A DNA stretch of 64,000 nt from Okeania sp. SIO2B3 (lineage in GTDB: Bacteria; Cyanobacteriota; Cyanobacteriia; Cyanobacteriales; Microcoleaceae). Positions 56,283-64,000 of the stretch are shown here, piece by piece (the first letter of the stretch is position 1; the number at the start of each line of letters is the position of its first letter). Under the pieces are notes generated by a model. It made no database searches and had not been told where the DNA came from. It worked only from the letters and a program-made list of their open reading frames with translations. Made by a program: the position numbers and the translations under genes. The stretch spans positions 240,207 to 304,206 of the forward strand of contig NZ_JAAHGH010000004.1 of the NCBI RefSeq assembly GCF_010672525.1, in the 5' to 3' direction.

Positions 56283-57899
56283 ATGAATAACATCATTGTA
56301 ATTGGAATTGAAATCGGATTTATCATATGTACCTTTCTGACAATTAGATTTGTTTTCAGTAGGATATATAAACAGTTAATGCAAATTTCATCCATAAAAA
56401 AAAGGGAAAACAATCTTCAAGTTATCTACCAAAATGTGCAGATATTAATAACTATCTGTTCCTTATTATTATGTTTGGCAGTAGCAGGATTTAATGGATG
56501 GCTGATCTATCAAGGACAAGACTTAATAGAATACAAACGTTCCATTATTCAAAATCTTTCCTCAGATTACTGGCGAGAAGTAGGAATTGGAGTTATCAAA
56601 AGCTTAAGTTTATTAATAATAACTATCTGGATTATCCGATACATAAATAAATGCCTAAACTGGTTGAAAGAACAGGCAGAAAATTTTGAAAAACTTACTG
56701 CTAATGAAGAAAGTATCGAAAGTTTCTTTGAATTTTTCAAAGGCAACTTTAATAACATTATCTGGCTGTTTTATGTTACTTTATCCGCTCAATTCGTGCA
56801 ACTACCAGCAGTAACTATTCAATATTTATATATAAGTTTGCGGATTTATATAATTATTACTGTAGGGTTGCTCTTCATCAAGGCAAGTACAGCTATTATT
56901 GATACTTTCGATGCCTTGAGCAATAAATATTCCGACCGACAAAATATCTTGCGTATTTACGATCGCCTGAGTCGTTTAATTCCTCTAGCAAAAAGATGTA
57001 TTGAATATGCAATCTATATAATTACAGCTACCTTAGTAGTTCAGCAAGTTGCTTTTATCGCCAAACTAGCTATATATGGACCTATATTTATTCAAATAAT
57101 TGGCATTATATTTATCAGTCGTGTTATTGAAGAAATTGCTAAACTTATTCTCGAAAGATTATTACTCCGTAACGATGATTCGAGTAATTTATCTCAACAA
57201 AGAAATCAGACATTTCTACCTTTATTTAAAAGCGTTCTCAAATATTTTATTTACTTTGGTACAGGCATCGCTATTCTTGATACTATTGGTATGTATCTTG
57301 GCCTAATTTTTGTCCAAATTTTACCAGCAGGTGTAGTTATTCTTGGTTTAGCAGTAGGAATGGGGGCAAAAAGTCTAATTGAAGATCTAGTTGCAGGTTT
57401 CTTTATTTTATTTGAAAACTACTACTTAGTAGGAGATTTTGTAGAGATAAATGGTACTTATGGCTTTGTCACAGGAATAGAATTAAGAACAACTCGCATT
57501 AATTATGAAGATAAACATTACATTATCCATAATCGTGATGTTAAGGATGTAGTTAATCATTCACACCATAGTAATTCAGTTGTCACTCTGAAAATTCCTT
57601 ATCAAAGTGATATTAATCAAATCTATGAAATTATAGAAAAAGTAGGAAAGAAGCTTCAAGAAAATTATCCAGAAGAGATAATGAAAAGAACAGTAGTAGA
57701 TGGCATAGAAGAATTTTATGACTATCAAATGTTAATTCATATAACTACAGAAGTTAAACCAGGAAGACATATTGATATGAAGAGAATTCTTGGTACAATG
57801 ATTAAACAAGCTTTCCAGGAAGAAAAAATTGAAATTCCTGTGATTCACCATTTAATGATGAATAATCAAGACAGAACAAATATTAACCTGAATAAATAG
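56283..57899 (+). CDS. MscS-family mechanosensitive channel, second paralogue
   Basis: The 538 residues are clearly homologous along their whole length to the channel at 53789 (ELRTTRIN, HNRDVKDVVNHS, VAGFFILFENYYLVGDFVEING). TM3 reads VVILGLAVGMGAKSLIEDLV, with Lys where the first paralogue has Gln, next to the pore helix. A six-residue insertion (TIGMYLGLIFVQILPAG region) precedes TM3. It lacks the first paralogue's ~20 N-terminal residues (MIPKININNFIEIDINS). The pair descends from a duplicated glycosyltransferase-mscS unit. The yjbQ gene follows 67 bp downstream, possibly co-transcribed. Confidence 0.9.
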   Translation: MNNIIVIGIEIGFIICTFLTIRFVFSRIYKQLMQISSIKKRENNLQVIYQNVQILITICSLLLCLAVAGFNGWLIYQGQDLIEYKRSIIQNLSSDYWREVGIGVIKSLSLLIITIWIIRYINKCLNWLKEQAENFEKLTANEESIESFFEFFKGNFNNIIWLFYVTLSAQFVQLPAVTIQYLYISLRIYIIITVGLLFIKASTAIIDTFDALSNKYSDRQNILRIYDRLSRLIPLAKRCIEYAIYIITATLVVQQVAFIAKLAIYGPIFIQIIGIIFISRVIEEIAKLILERLLLRNDDSSNLSQQRNQTFLPLFKSVLKYFIYFGTGIAILDTIGMYLGLIFVQILPAGVVILGLAVGMGAKSLIEDLVAGFFILFENYYLVGDFVEINGTYGFVTGIELRTTRINYEDKHYIIHNRDVKDVVNHSHHSNSVVTLKIPYQSDINQIYEIIEKVGKKLQENYPEEIMKRTVVDGIEEFYDYQMLIHITTEVKPGRHIDMKRILGTMIKQAFQEEKIEIPVIHHLMMNNQDRTNINLNK

Positions 57900-57966
57900 C
57901 TGAAGCGCTGATGGCTGACTGCTGTTTGCTTACCTGATAACTGATAACTGATAACTGATAATTGAA

Positions 57967-58383
57967 ATGACTCACTATCAACAATTACTCCAAATTAATA
58001 CTTCTGGTAAATCTTTATCCAAAATCACTTCCAAAGTACAAGAAGCTGTAGCAAAATCAGGGGTAAAAACAGGTTTATGTAATCTATTTTTACGGCACAC
58101 TTCCGCTAGTTTAATAATTCAAGAAAATGCCGACCCAGATGTATTAGTTGATTTGGAAAACTTTATCTCAAAATTAGTACCAGAAGGTTATCATTATATT
58201 CATAGTGCTGAAGGTCCTGATGATATGCCAGCTCATATTCGTAGTGTTTTAACCCATACTTCAGAACAAATTCCGATTAATAATGGCAGATTAGTATTAG
58301 GTACTTGGCAAGGAATTTATGTTTGGGAACATCGCCAACGTAGTCATACCCGAGACTTAGTAATTCATGTCAGTGGAGAATAA
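57967..58383 (+). CDS. YjbQ family protein (UPF0047)
   Basis: The 138 residues carry the full family signature: LFLRHTSASLIIQENADPDV, YHYIHSAEGPDDMPAHIRSV and LGTWQGIYVWEHRQRSHTRD. The conserved His and Glu side chains bind a metal in a trimer. Some members have weak thiamine-phosphate synthase activity, but the physiological role is unsettled. It is cytosolic and follows the second mscS gene closely on the same strand. TAACTGATAACTGATAAC repeats fill the spacer. Confidence 0.93.
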   Translation: MTHYQQLLQINTSGKSLSKITSKVQEAVAKSGVKTGLCNLFLRHTSASLIIQENADPDVLVDLENFISKLVPEGYHYIHSAEGPDDMPAHIRSVLTHTSEQIPINNGRLVLGTWQGIYVWEHRQRSHTRDLVIHVSGE

Positions 58384-58444
58384 TTTTTAGCAGAAGGAAG
58401 AAGGAAGAAGGAAAAAATAGCCCATTCATTCATTATTTACCAAA

Positions 58445-58560
58445 AAAATGAGGTTCAAAGCCTCCCCAAAGCCCCCCAAATTGGGGGACTTTTACCAGCT
58501 AATGGATTCTTGTTCCCCCCAGAATTGGCTTGCTCGGGGGACAAAATTCAGTATTAAACA
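58445..58560. repeat. G/C-tract palindromic repeat (GCCTCCCC...CCCCCCAGAATTGG)
   Basis: CCCCCCAAATTGGGGGAC and CCCCAGAATTGGCTTGCTCG followed by GGGGG recur at 59090-59190 (CCCCGATCCTGCGGGGGA, CCAGAATTGGCTTGCTCGGG). These are short intergenic palindromes. Reading frames through them are not genes. Confidence 0.6.
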
Positions 58561-58668
58561 ACTTTTCAGATATCCTCTTAGAATTGGTTCAGATGATAAG
58601 ACACGAAGTGCCGTGTCGAAGACTATCCCCATTCACTTCTTCCTTCTTCCTTCTTCCTTCTTCCTTTT

Positions 58669-58848
58669 TCAAGGCTTTGTTAACAACTGAACTAACAAAC
58701 CATAGCAATATCCACCCAACAAAATTCCTCCTGCACCAATTAAACCCATTAATGGAGGGACTGGTGCAGGTAGTTTAAGCCAACCAAATACAACACCAAT
58801 TATCCAACCTCCGAGTAATGCCATTCCTGCATCTTTGAAAAAACTCAT
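58669..58848 (-). CDS. XapX-domain small membrane protein
   Basis: It has 59 residues from ATG 58848, which has GGAG 8 bases upstream; the in-frame ATG at 58872 is less well placed. Two membrane helices are visible (DAGMALLGGWIIGVVFGWL and PLMGLIGAGGILLGGYCYGL) joined by the KLPAPVPP turn typical of the XapX/DUF1427 family. Function is unknown. The ~500 bp upstream (58849-59369) hold AAGAAGGAAGAAGG tracts, a C/G-tract repeat and a lone family B end at 59232. Confidence 0.78.
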   Translation of the reverse strand: MSFFKDAGMALLGGWIIGVVFGWLKLPAPVPPLMGLIGAGGILLGGYCYGLLVQLLTKP

Positions 58849-59369
58849 AAGAAATCTCCAAATTAATTCCAAGTTGAATACTCTGAAGTTTCAATATAGC
58901 AGAAGGAATAAGGAAGAGGAAAGAAGGAAGAAGGAAAAATCCTGCGTTGTCTAAGTTTTAAGCTTTAGCAGAAGAAAGTCACGCACTGCTTGCTGTTGGG
59001 GCGTTGCTGAATTAAAGTATGAATGCGCTATTGTTTGGTTCTGGTAAAGCCCCCGCGCATCGCCCATTCAACAAAAAGCGAAGCAACATCTGGCTTCCCC
59101 CGATCCTGCGGGGGACGGGAGGGGGATTAATAAAGGGGACTTTTAGAGTTTTATTCCCCCCAGAATTGGCTTGCTCGGGGGGCTTGCATCATACCCAGAA
59201 TCAGCAACGCCGCTTTTGGATAGTGTGTTATATCATGTCCGGATAATTAGTGATAAAAAACTTTCTCTTTCAACTCCAGTTCTTCTTCTTCCAACTTCAG
59301 TCTTCCCTCCTGACTCCTGACTCCTGACTTCTGCCCTCTGCCTTCTTGTATAACCCGGAGTCTCCTGTA

Positions 59370-59873
59370 TCACTTCAACCTAATTTCAATCTGCACCTCA
59401 CTCCGTTTCAAATCTTCCGGTGTCATTGGTGAATTATACAACAAGCGTCTTGGCGGACTCACAACTTCATATTCTGGGTGTTGCGCCAACCATTCTTTCA
59501 GCTTTTGCAAATTTTGTTCGTAGCTCTCCCAACTGTAAGCACCCTGTACCCCAATACTCACAACCGTCATTGGCAAAGTATCTCTCACCATCACCTGAGA
59601 ATCAATTTTTTGGGGAGTCATATCCGGGGTCGAATAGAGAAACGATACTTCTGTCTCTTCGCTTTCCTTGACATAACGTGCTTCCACAGGGGTTGTCATG
59701 GCAATTTGATTACTGCTGATATGTTGATACAGTGGGTCGAAAGCTGCTCTGGTTGCCATCCGGGAATCACCTGTATGTTTGTAGGTGACAGCGCGATATT
59801 GAGGATATTCTTTAACTTCGATGATATTTGCCTCAGTGGGTTGAGGAAAACCTTGGGGTAAAGATGCAGACAT
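59370..59873 (-). CDS. SOUL haem-binding family protein
   Basis: The 167 residues include VKEYPQYRAVTYKHTG, FDPLYQHISSNQIAMTTPVE (the I-x-M-T-x-P-V signature), VSFLYSTPDMTP and RLLYNSPMTPEDLKRSEVQI. SOUL/HBP proteins bind haem or porphyrins; bacterial members are poorly studied. There is no signal peptide. It is transcribed alone. Confidence 0.9.
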   Translation of the reverse strand: MSASLPQGFPQPTEANIIEVKEYPQYRAVTYKHTGDSRMATRAAFDPLYQHISSNQIAMTTPVEARYVKESEETEVSFLYSTPDMTPQKIDSQVMVRDTLPMTVVSIGVQGAYSWESYEQNLQKLKEWLAQHPEYEVVSPPRRLLYNSPMTPEDLKRSEVQIEIRLK

Positions 59874-59919
59874 TTCAAAATTTGGCTTGATTTACTATTC
59901 CATTATACTTGTTATAGAA

Positions 59920-60009
59920 TAGACATCTCCATAAAAGAGGGAATAGGGGGAAATAACTGATAATTTATGTACGATAATTGATTTTATTTTTTATTTTTGG
60001 AGATGTCTA
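59920..60009. mobile_element. MITE family F copy 2
   Basis: The ends are TAGACATCTCC and GGAGATGTCTA, with GGGAATAGGGGGAAATAACT and TACGATAATTGATTTTATTT inside. It abuts the first unit of the 65-bp tandem array. Confidence 0.8.
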
Positions 60010-60580
60010 ATAGATAAATAAACATCAACCAGGGAAAAATTAGCGCTGGCGAACACTTTTGTAACTATTGTCCAATAAATAAATCAAAATCAACCAGGGA
60101 AAAATCAGCGCTGGCGAACACTGCTGTAACTATTGTCCAATAGATAAATAAACATCAACCAGGGAAAAATTAGCGTTCGCTAACACTGCTGTAACTATTG
60201 TCCAATAGATAAATAAACATCAACCAGGGAAAAATTAGCGTTCGCTAACACTTTTGTAACTATTGTCCAATAGATAAATCAAAATCAACCAGGGAAAAAT
60301 TAGCGCTGGCGAACACTTTTGTAACTATTGTCCAATAGATAAATCAAAATCAACCAGGGAAAAATTAGCGCTGGCGAACACTGCTGTAACTATTGTCCAA
60401 TAGATAAATAAACATCAACCAGGGAAAAATTAGCGCTGGCGAACACTGCTGTAACTATTGTCCAATAGATAAATAAACATCAACCAGGGAAAAATCAGCG
60501 CTGGCGAACACTGCTGTAACTATTGTTCAATAGATAAATAAACATCAACCAGGGAAAAATTAGCGCTGGCGAACACTGCC
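60010..60580 (+). repeat. 65-bp tandem repeat, about nine units
   Basis: Units recur every 65 bp (GTAACTATTGTCC at 60061, 60126, 60191, 60256, 60321, 60386, 60451 and 60516). Each contains AATAGATAAATAAACATCAA, CCAGGGAAAAATTAGCG and CTGGCGAACACTGCTG. Variants AAATCAAAATC, TTCGCTAAC and CTTTTG define unit subtypes in mixed order. There are no spacers, so it is not a CRISPR. No frame stays open across units. Confidence 0.95.
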
Positions 60581-60581
60581 T

Positions 60582-60731
60582 TTTGGCGGTGCAATTTATG
60601 AGCTGGAAATTTATCCAGTGGTTAACCGTTGTCAAGGGTTAGAAGCAAGAGTCTATCACTATCAACCTTTGGAGCATTGTCTGTATCAAATTTCCGATCA
60701 GAATTCAGATAACGTTCCATCAACTCCCTAA
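60582..60731 (+). pseudogene. Remnant of a SagB-type (nitroreductase-like) oxidoreductase
   Basis: Fifty codons read FGGAIYELEIYPVVNRCQGL, EARVYHYQPLEHCLYQIS and a stop at 60729-60731. This strongly resembles the segment of SagB/ThcOx-type FMN dehydrogenases that reads G-A-x-x-x-E-(I/L)-Y-x-V-V-N-R, then G-L-Y-H-Y-x-P-L-x-H. The start and the second half are missing. It follows the tandem array directly, which seems to have replaced its 5' part. Identification is by motif memory. Confidence 0.65.
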
Positions 60732-60834
60732 AACACTACGAGCGCCTCATCCAGACATGGTATAAATCAAAAGGGGCAGCCATCAAATGCTACCCCAAAA
60801 AATTCTATCAGATATCGTTTTAGGCTACAGCTAT

Positions 60835-63800
60835 CTAACGATAAAAGTTGTTGACCCTATTTACCATGTTATTCCTGATAAATAAAACGGCTACATCCCA
60901 ATAGCGATCGTCTGTATCTTTTAGATCGCACTTGATTTTCCATTCTTCATCCTCAATAACAGGCATGATCGTCAACGCTGAGACTTTGTGTTTCTGCTGT
61001 GCTCCAGAATTAAATCCGGCAATAACTGCAGTCCATTCTGATGCTTGATATCCAGTTTTGATTGTGGGATTACCTTTGACCTGATAAATCCGATATTCCA
61101 TAGGTTTTTGCTCAGTCGCTGATGTGGGTTCGGTGGTTGTTGATTTGGTGTCAGTTTCACCAGTAGGTTTGGTGGTTGTTGATTTGGTGTCAGTTTCACC
61201 AGTGGGTTTGGTGGTTGTTGATTTGGTGTCAGTTTCACCAGTGGGTTTGGTAGTTGTTGATTTGGTGTCAGTTTCACCAGTGGGTTTGGTAGTTGTTGAT
61301 TTGGTGTCAGTTTCACCAGTAGTATCTACTTTCATACATTCATTAATTTCTTCTTTTGACAATGCTCGGTTATACACCCGCAGGTTTGACATTTTACCAT
61401 GAAACAATTGATCTGCTGACCAGTTACTATTACCAACGTAGTTTTTGGTGCGGTTAACACTATTGGGGATAGCTACCAACCCACTCCCTACTTCTTGACC
61501 ATTCTTATACACCTTGGCATTTCCTGACTTGTCAATTGTTGCTGTTAGATAGAGCCACTGATTCTTTTCGAGTATCCCTTTTACTTCAATAGCTTTTCTC
61601 GTAGAACCAACAAATACAACTAATAATCCATCGTTGGTTGTAGTACGATTGCCAAAGATGATATTGTTCTTACCAGGACCATTCGCGAAATCAATAACCC
61701 TTGACTGGTTCTTGAAGTTCTGATAATATACCCAAGCTTCTACGGTAAAACCTTGTGAATAGTTGATATTCATCTCAGGCATTTGGATATAATCATCCAC
61801 CCCGTCAAAGTTGATACAGTTACCAAAGTTCGGGTCAGCTACAATTTCAGGAGACCCATTAACTTTACCATTAAGTTTTGATGCTGAAACATCAACAACT
61901 TCTTTTTCTTTAGCTGCATTTTCTACTATTTCATTGAGTGGTAGATGCAGTTGTAAGCCTTTATTTATATCCATTGGTGCTGGTGTTTGCTCTACTGGTG
62001 GTGGTGTTTGCTCTACTGGTGGTGGTGTTTGATCTACTTTCATACATTCGTTAATTTCTTCTTTTGACAATACTCGGTTATACAGTCGCAGATGAGCCAT
62101 TTGCCCTTCAAGAGCTTGGTTGACATCAAATCCTCCTGCCAATTTATCCTGTTCTTGCCCTAGTACGAGTGATCCCCCAGAAGTAATTTTCTTTCCTTTA
62201 CTCAGAGTACCTGAGTCTTTCTCTTCCCCATCTAGATAAACCTTTAATTGTCCGTCGCTGCTGTTCCAACTTACTGTTACACAATGCCATTTACCATCAT
62301 TGAAAGCAATTCCTGTTTCTTTTGTAGCCCCTGTAATGTAAAGTATAAGTTTTTTAATGTCATACAAGATCAGGGCATTATCTGTTTGAGAATTAGCATA
62401 GGAAACAGGTGTTCCTGCTTTTTTTGTATTGTTTGATTTAACCCAACATGATACTGTAAGTACTTCTGAGGGGAAATTTGCCATGGGATTAATAATAATA
62501 TAATCATCATTCCCATCAAAGTTTAAGCAACTGCCAAAACGCGAGTCTGCTACAACTGTTGCACCATTGACTTTGCCATTGAGTTTTGATGTTGAGACAT
62601 CAACAACTTCTTTTTCTTTAGCAGCATTTTCGACTATTTCATTCAGTGGCAGATGCAGTTGTAAACCACGATTAATATCCATAGCTGGAGGAGCTTCATC
62701 CACTTTCATACATTCATTAATTTCTTCTTTTGATAACGCTCGGTTATACAGTCGCAGATTTGACATTTTCCCATGAAAAAATGCATCTGCTGACCAGTTA
62801 CTCTTGCCAATGTAATTTTTAGTGCGATTAAGATTATTAGGTAGATGTACTAAAGCACTCTGTACTTCTTCACCATTCTTATATACTTTGCCACTACCTG
62901 AGCCATCAACAGTTACTGTTAAATAAAGCCACTGGTTTAACTCTAGCTTTCCATCTGCTTTAATCCTGTTTCGAGTAGCACCTTGATAAACATCGAAGAC
63001 TAAATTCTGAGTAGTACCTTCATTCGCAAACAGAATGTTGTTGTTACCCGGACCCTTTCCAAAATCAATAATTCTTGACCAATTCTTGAAGCTGTTATAC
63101 TGTACCCAAGCTCCTACAGTCAAACCTTGTGAATAGTCAATATTCATTTCTGGCATTTGGATATAATCATCCACACCGTCAAAATTTAGACAATTGCCAA
63201 GTTTGGAGTCTGCTACAACTTTTGCTTCCCCATTGACTTTACCCTTGAGTTTTGCTGGAGAAACATCAACTACTTCTTTTTCTTTAGCAGCATTTTCGAC
63301 AATTTCATCCAGTGGCAGATGCAGTTGTAAACCACGATTTATATCCATAGGTGGAGGAGTTTCATCCACTTTCATACATTCGTTAATTTCTTCAGGAGAT
63401 AATGGTCGGTTATACATCCGCAGATGCGACATTTTGCCATGAAAATATCCATCTACTGACCAGTTACTCTTACCAATGTAGTTGTTAGTGCGATTAAGAT
63501 TATTAGGTAGATGTACTAAACCACTCTGTACTTCTTCACCATTCTTGTAGATTTTGCTACTACCTGACCCATCAACAGTTACTGTTACATAAACCCACTG
63601 GTTCAACTCCAGTTTGCCATCTGCTTTAACCCTGTTTTGAGTAGTACCTTTATTAACCTGGAAGGCTAAATTATTAGTAGTAAGTTCATTAGCAAACAGA
63701 ATATTGTCATTTGGAGCACCATTTCCAAAGTCAATAATTCTCGACCACTTCTTGAAGCTGTTATACTGTACCCAAGCTCCTACAGTCAAACCTTGTGAAT

Positions 63801-64000
63801 AGTCAATATTCATTTCTGGCATTTGGATATAATCATCCACACCGTCAAAATTTAGACAATTGCCAAGTTTGGAGTCTGCTACAACTTTTGCTTCCCCATT
63901 GACTTTACCCTTGAGTTTTGCTGGAGAAACATCAACTACTTCTTTTTCTTTAGCAGCATTTTCGACAATTTCATCCAGTGGCAGATGCAGTTGTAAACCA
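60835..64000 (-). CDS. Multi-LamG (concanavalin-like) repeat protein, 3' part
   Basis: The minus-strand frame is open from the window edge to the stop at 60835 (over 1,050 residues), so the start lies outside. Four LamG-type modules of about 200 residues are present, the first partial. Each has NFDGVDDYIQMPEMNI or a variant, TVGAWVQYNSF, VTVDGSGSSKIYKNGEEV and HLRMYNRPLSPEEINECMKV. Linkers read RGLQLHLPLDEIVENAA. Module 3 is divergent (INPMANFPSEVLTVSCWVKS). Then come five 13-residue TGETDTKSTTTKP units and an unrecognised ~90-residue C-terminal domain (YRIYQVKGNPTIKTGYQASE to MVNRVNNFYR). LamG modules bind glycans or proteins; a surface or secreted role is likely but no signal is visible here. 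Confidence 0.85.
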   Translation of the reverse strand, partial: GLQLHLPLDEIVENAAKEKEVVDVSPAKLKGKVNGEAKVVADSKLGNCLNFDGVDDYIQMPEMNIDYSQGLTVGAWVQYNSFKKWSRIIDFGNGAPNDNILFANELTTNNLAFQVNKGTTQNRVKADGKLELNQWVYVTVTVDGSGSSKIYKNGEEVQSGLVHLPNNLNRTNNYIGKSNWSVDGYFHGKMSHLRMYNRPLSPEEINECMKVDETPPPMDINRGLQLHLPLDEIVENAAKEKEVVDVSPAKLKGKVNGEAKVVADSKLGNCLNFDGVDDYIQMPEMNIDYSQGLTVGAWVQYNSFKNWSRIIDFGKGPGNNNILFANEGTTQNLVFDVYQGATRNRIKADGKLELNQWLYLTVTVDGSGSGKVYKNGEEVQSALVHLPNNLNRTKNYIGKSNWSADAFFHGKMSNLRLYNRALSKEEINECMKVDEAPPAMDINRGLQLHLPLNEIVENAAKEKEVVDVSTSKLNGKVNGATVVADSRFGSCLNFDGNDDYIIINPMANFPSEVLTVSCWVKSNNTKKAGTPVSYANSQTDNALILYDIKKLILYITGATKETGIAFNDGKWHCVTVSWNSSDGQLKVYLDGEEKDSGTLSKGKKITSGGSLVLGQEQDKLAGGFDVNQALEGQMAHLRLYNRVLSKEEINECMKVDQTPPPVEQTPPPVEQTPAPMDINKGLQLHLPLNEIVENAAKEKEVVDVSASKLNGKVNGSPEIVADPNFGNCINFDGVDDYIQMPEMNINYSQGFTVEAWVYYQNFKNQSRVIDFANGPGKNNIIFGNRTTTNDGLLVVFVGSTRKAIEVKGILEKNQWLYLTATIDKSGNAKVYKNGQEVGSGLVAIPNSVNRTKNYVGNSNWSADQLFHGKMSNLRVYNRALSKEEINECMKVDTTGETDTKSTTTKPTGETDTKSTTTKPTGETDTKSTTTKPTGETDTKSTTTKPTGETDTKSTTTEPTSATEQKPMEYRIYQVKGNPTIKTGYQASEWTAVIAGFNSGAQQKHKVSALTIMPVIEDEEWKIKCDLKDTDDRYWDVAVLFIRNNMVNRVNNFYR

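Noticed and set aside
60010..60580. CRISPR array
   Set aside because: Units are contiguous 65-bp direct repeats without unique spacers, and no cas genes are present.

Overview
The window comes from an AT-rich cyanobacterial chromosome. GCGATCGC (HIP1) octamers are scattered through it, and the gene set is cyanobacterial: bicA and sbtA/sbtB bicarbonate uptake, a cyanobacterial-type glutathione reductase, 1-Cys peroxiredoxin and IS200/IS605 tnpB elements. Long gene-poor gaps, many small non-autonomous repeats (MITEs) and an RTX-tailed vanadium haloperoxidase suggest a filamentous Oscillatoriales-type organism such as the Trichodesmium/Okeania/Moorea group. That placement is inference; no rRNA or marker gene is present.

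Layout. 1-218: 5' end of a YqiA-like esterase. 584-6157: a Type ISP restriction-modification gene broken by an early stop and by a MITE inside its Walker A motif. 6416-10232: glutathione reductase, a SAM methyltransferase, scars of a tandem duplication of that pair, and a pentapeptide-repeat protein. 10285-16981: repeats, a 2Fe-2S protein, cysteine synthase, broken Uma2 and ABC-binding-protein genes, peroxiredoxin and a small membrane protein. 17254-24784: a zinc dehydrogenase, a dead tnpB element and an intact one, a ~700 bp inverted repeat, a small secreted protein between direct repeats, and a mannose-1-phosphate guanylyltransferase. 24865-31526: LytR-CpsA-Psr protein, PBP2, serine acetyltransferase and an FMN flavoprotein. 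32814-37671: a three-gene sensory/two-component cluster on the minus strand. 39068-41080: haloperoxidase. 41315-42900: a gene-free stretch of nested MITEs. 42935-48923: an inorganic-carbon uptake island (LysR regulator, bicA, sbtA, sbtB); its sbtA-sbtB half is GC-rich and probably acquired, with sbtB convergent to sbtA. 49310-59873: a soluble sugar dehydrogenase, FeoA, a glycosyltransferase, two MscS-family paralogues from a duplicated glycosyltransferase-mscS unit, YjbQ, an XapX protein and a SOUL protein. 60010-60731: a 65-bp tandem repeat and a SagB-type oxidoreductase remnant. 60835-64000: the 3' part of a multi-LamG protein that runs off the window.

How the genes work together. BicA and SbtA are alternative Na+-dependent bicarbonate importers, SbtB is the PII-like regulator of SbtA, and the divergent LysR gene faces bicA across a perfect 8-bp inverted repeat. 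The LCP protein and PBP2 both act on the cell wall. CysE and CysK catalyse the two consecutive steps of cysteine synthesis but lie 17 kb apart.

The strongest signal beyond ordinary genes is the MITE population. At least eight families can be told apart; several are nested, one family has a readable 3-bp TNA target duplication, and some copies disrupt or supply gene ends. No CRISPR array, tRNA, rRNA or prophage was recognised.
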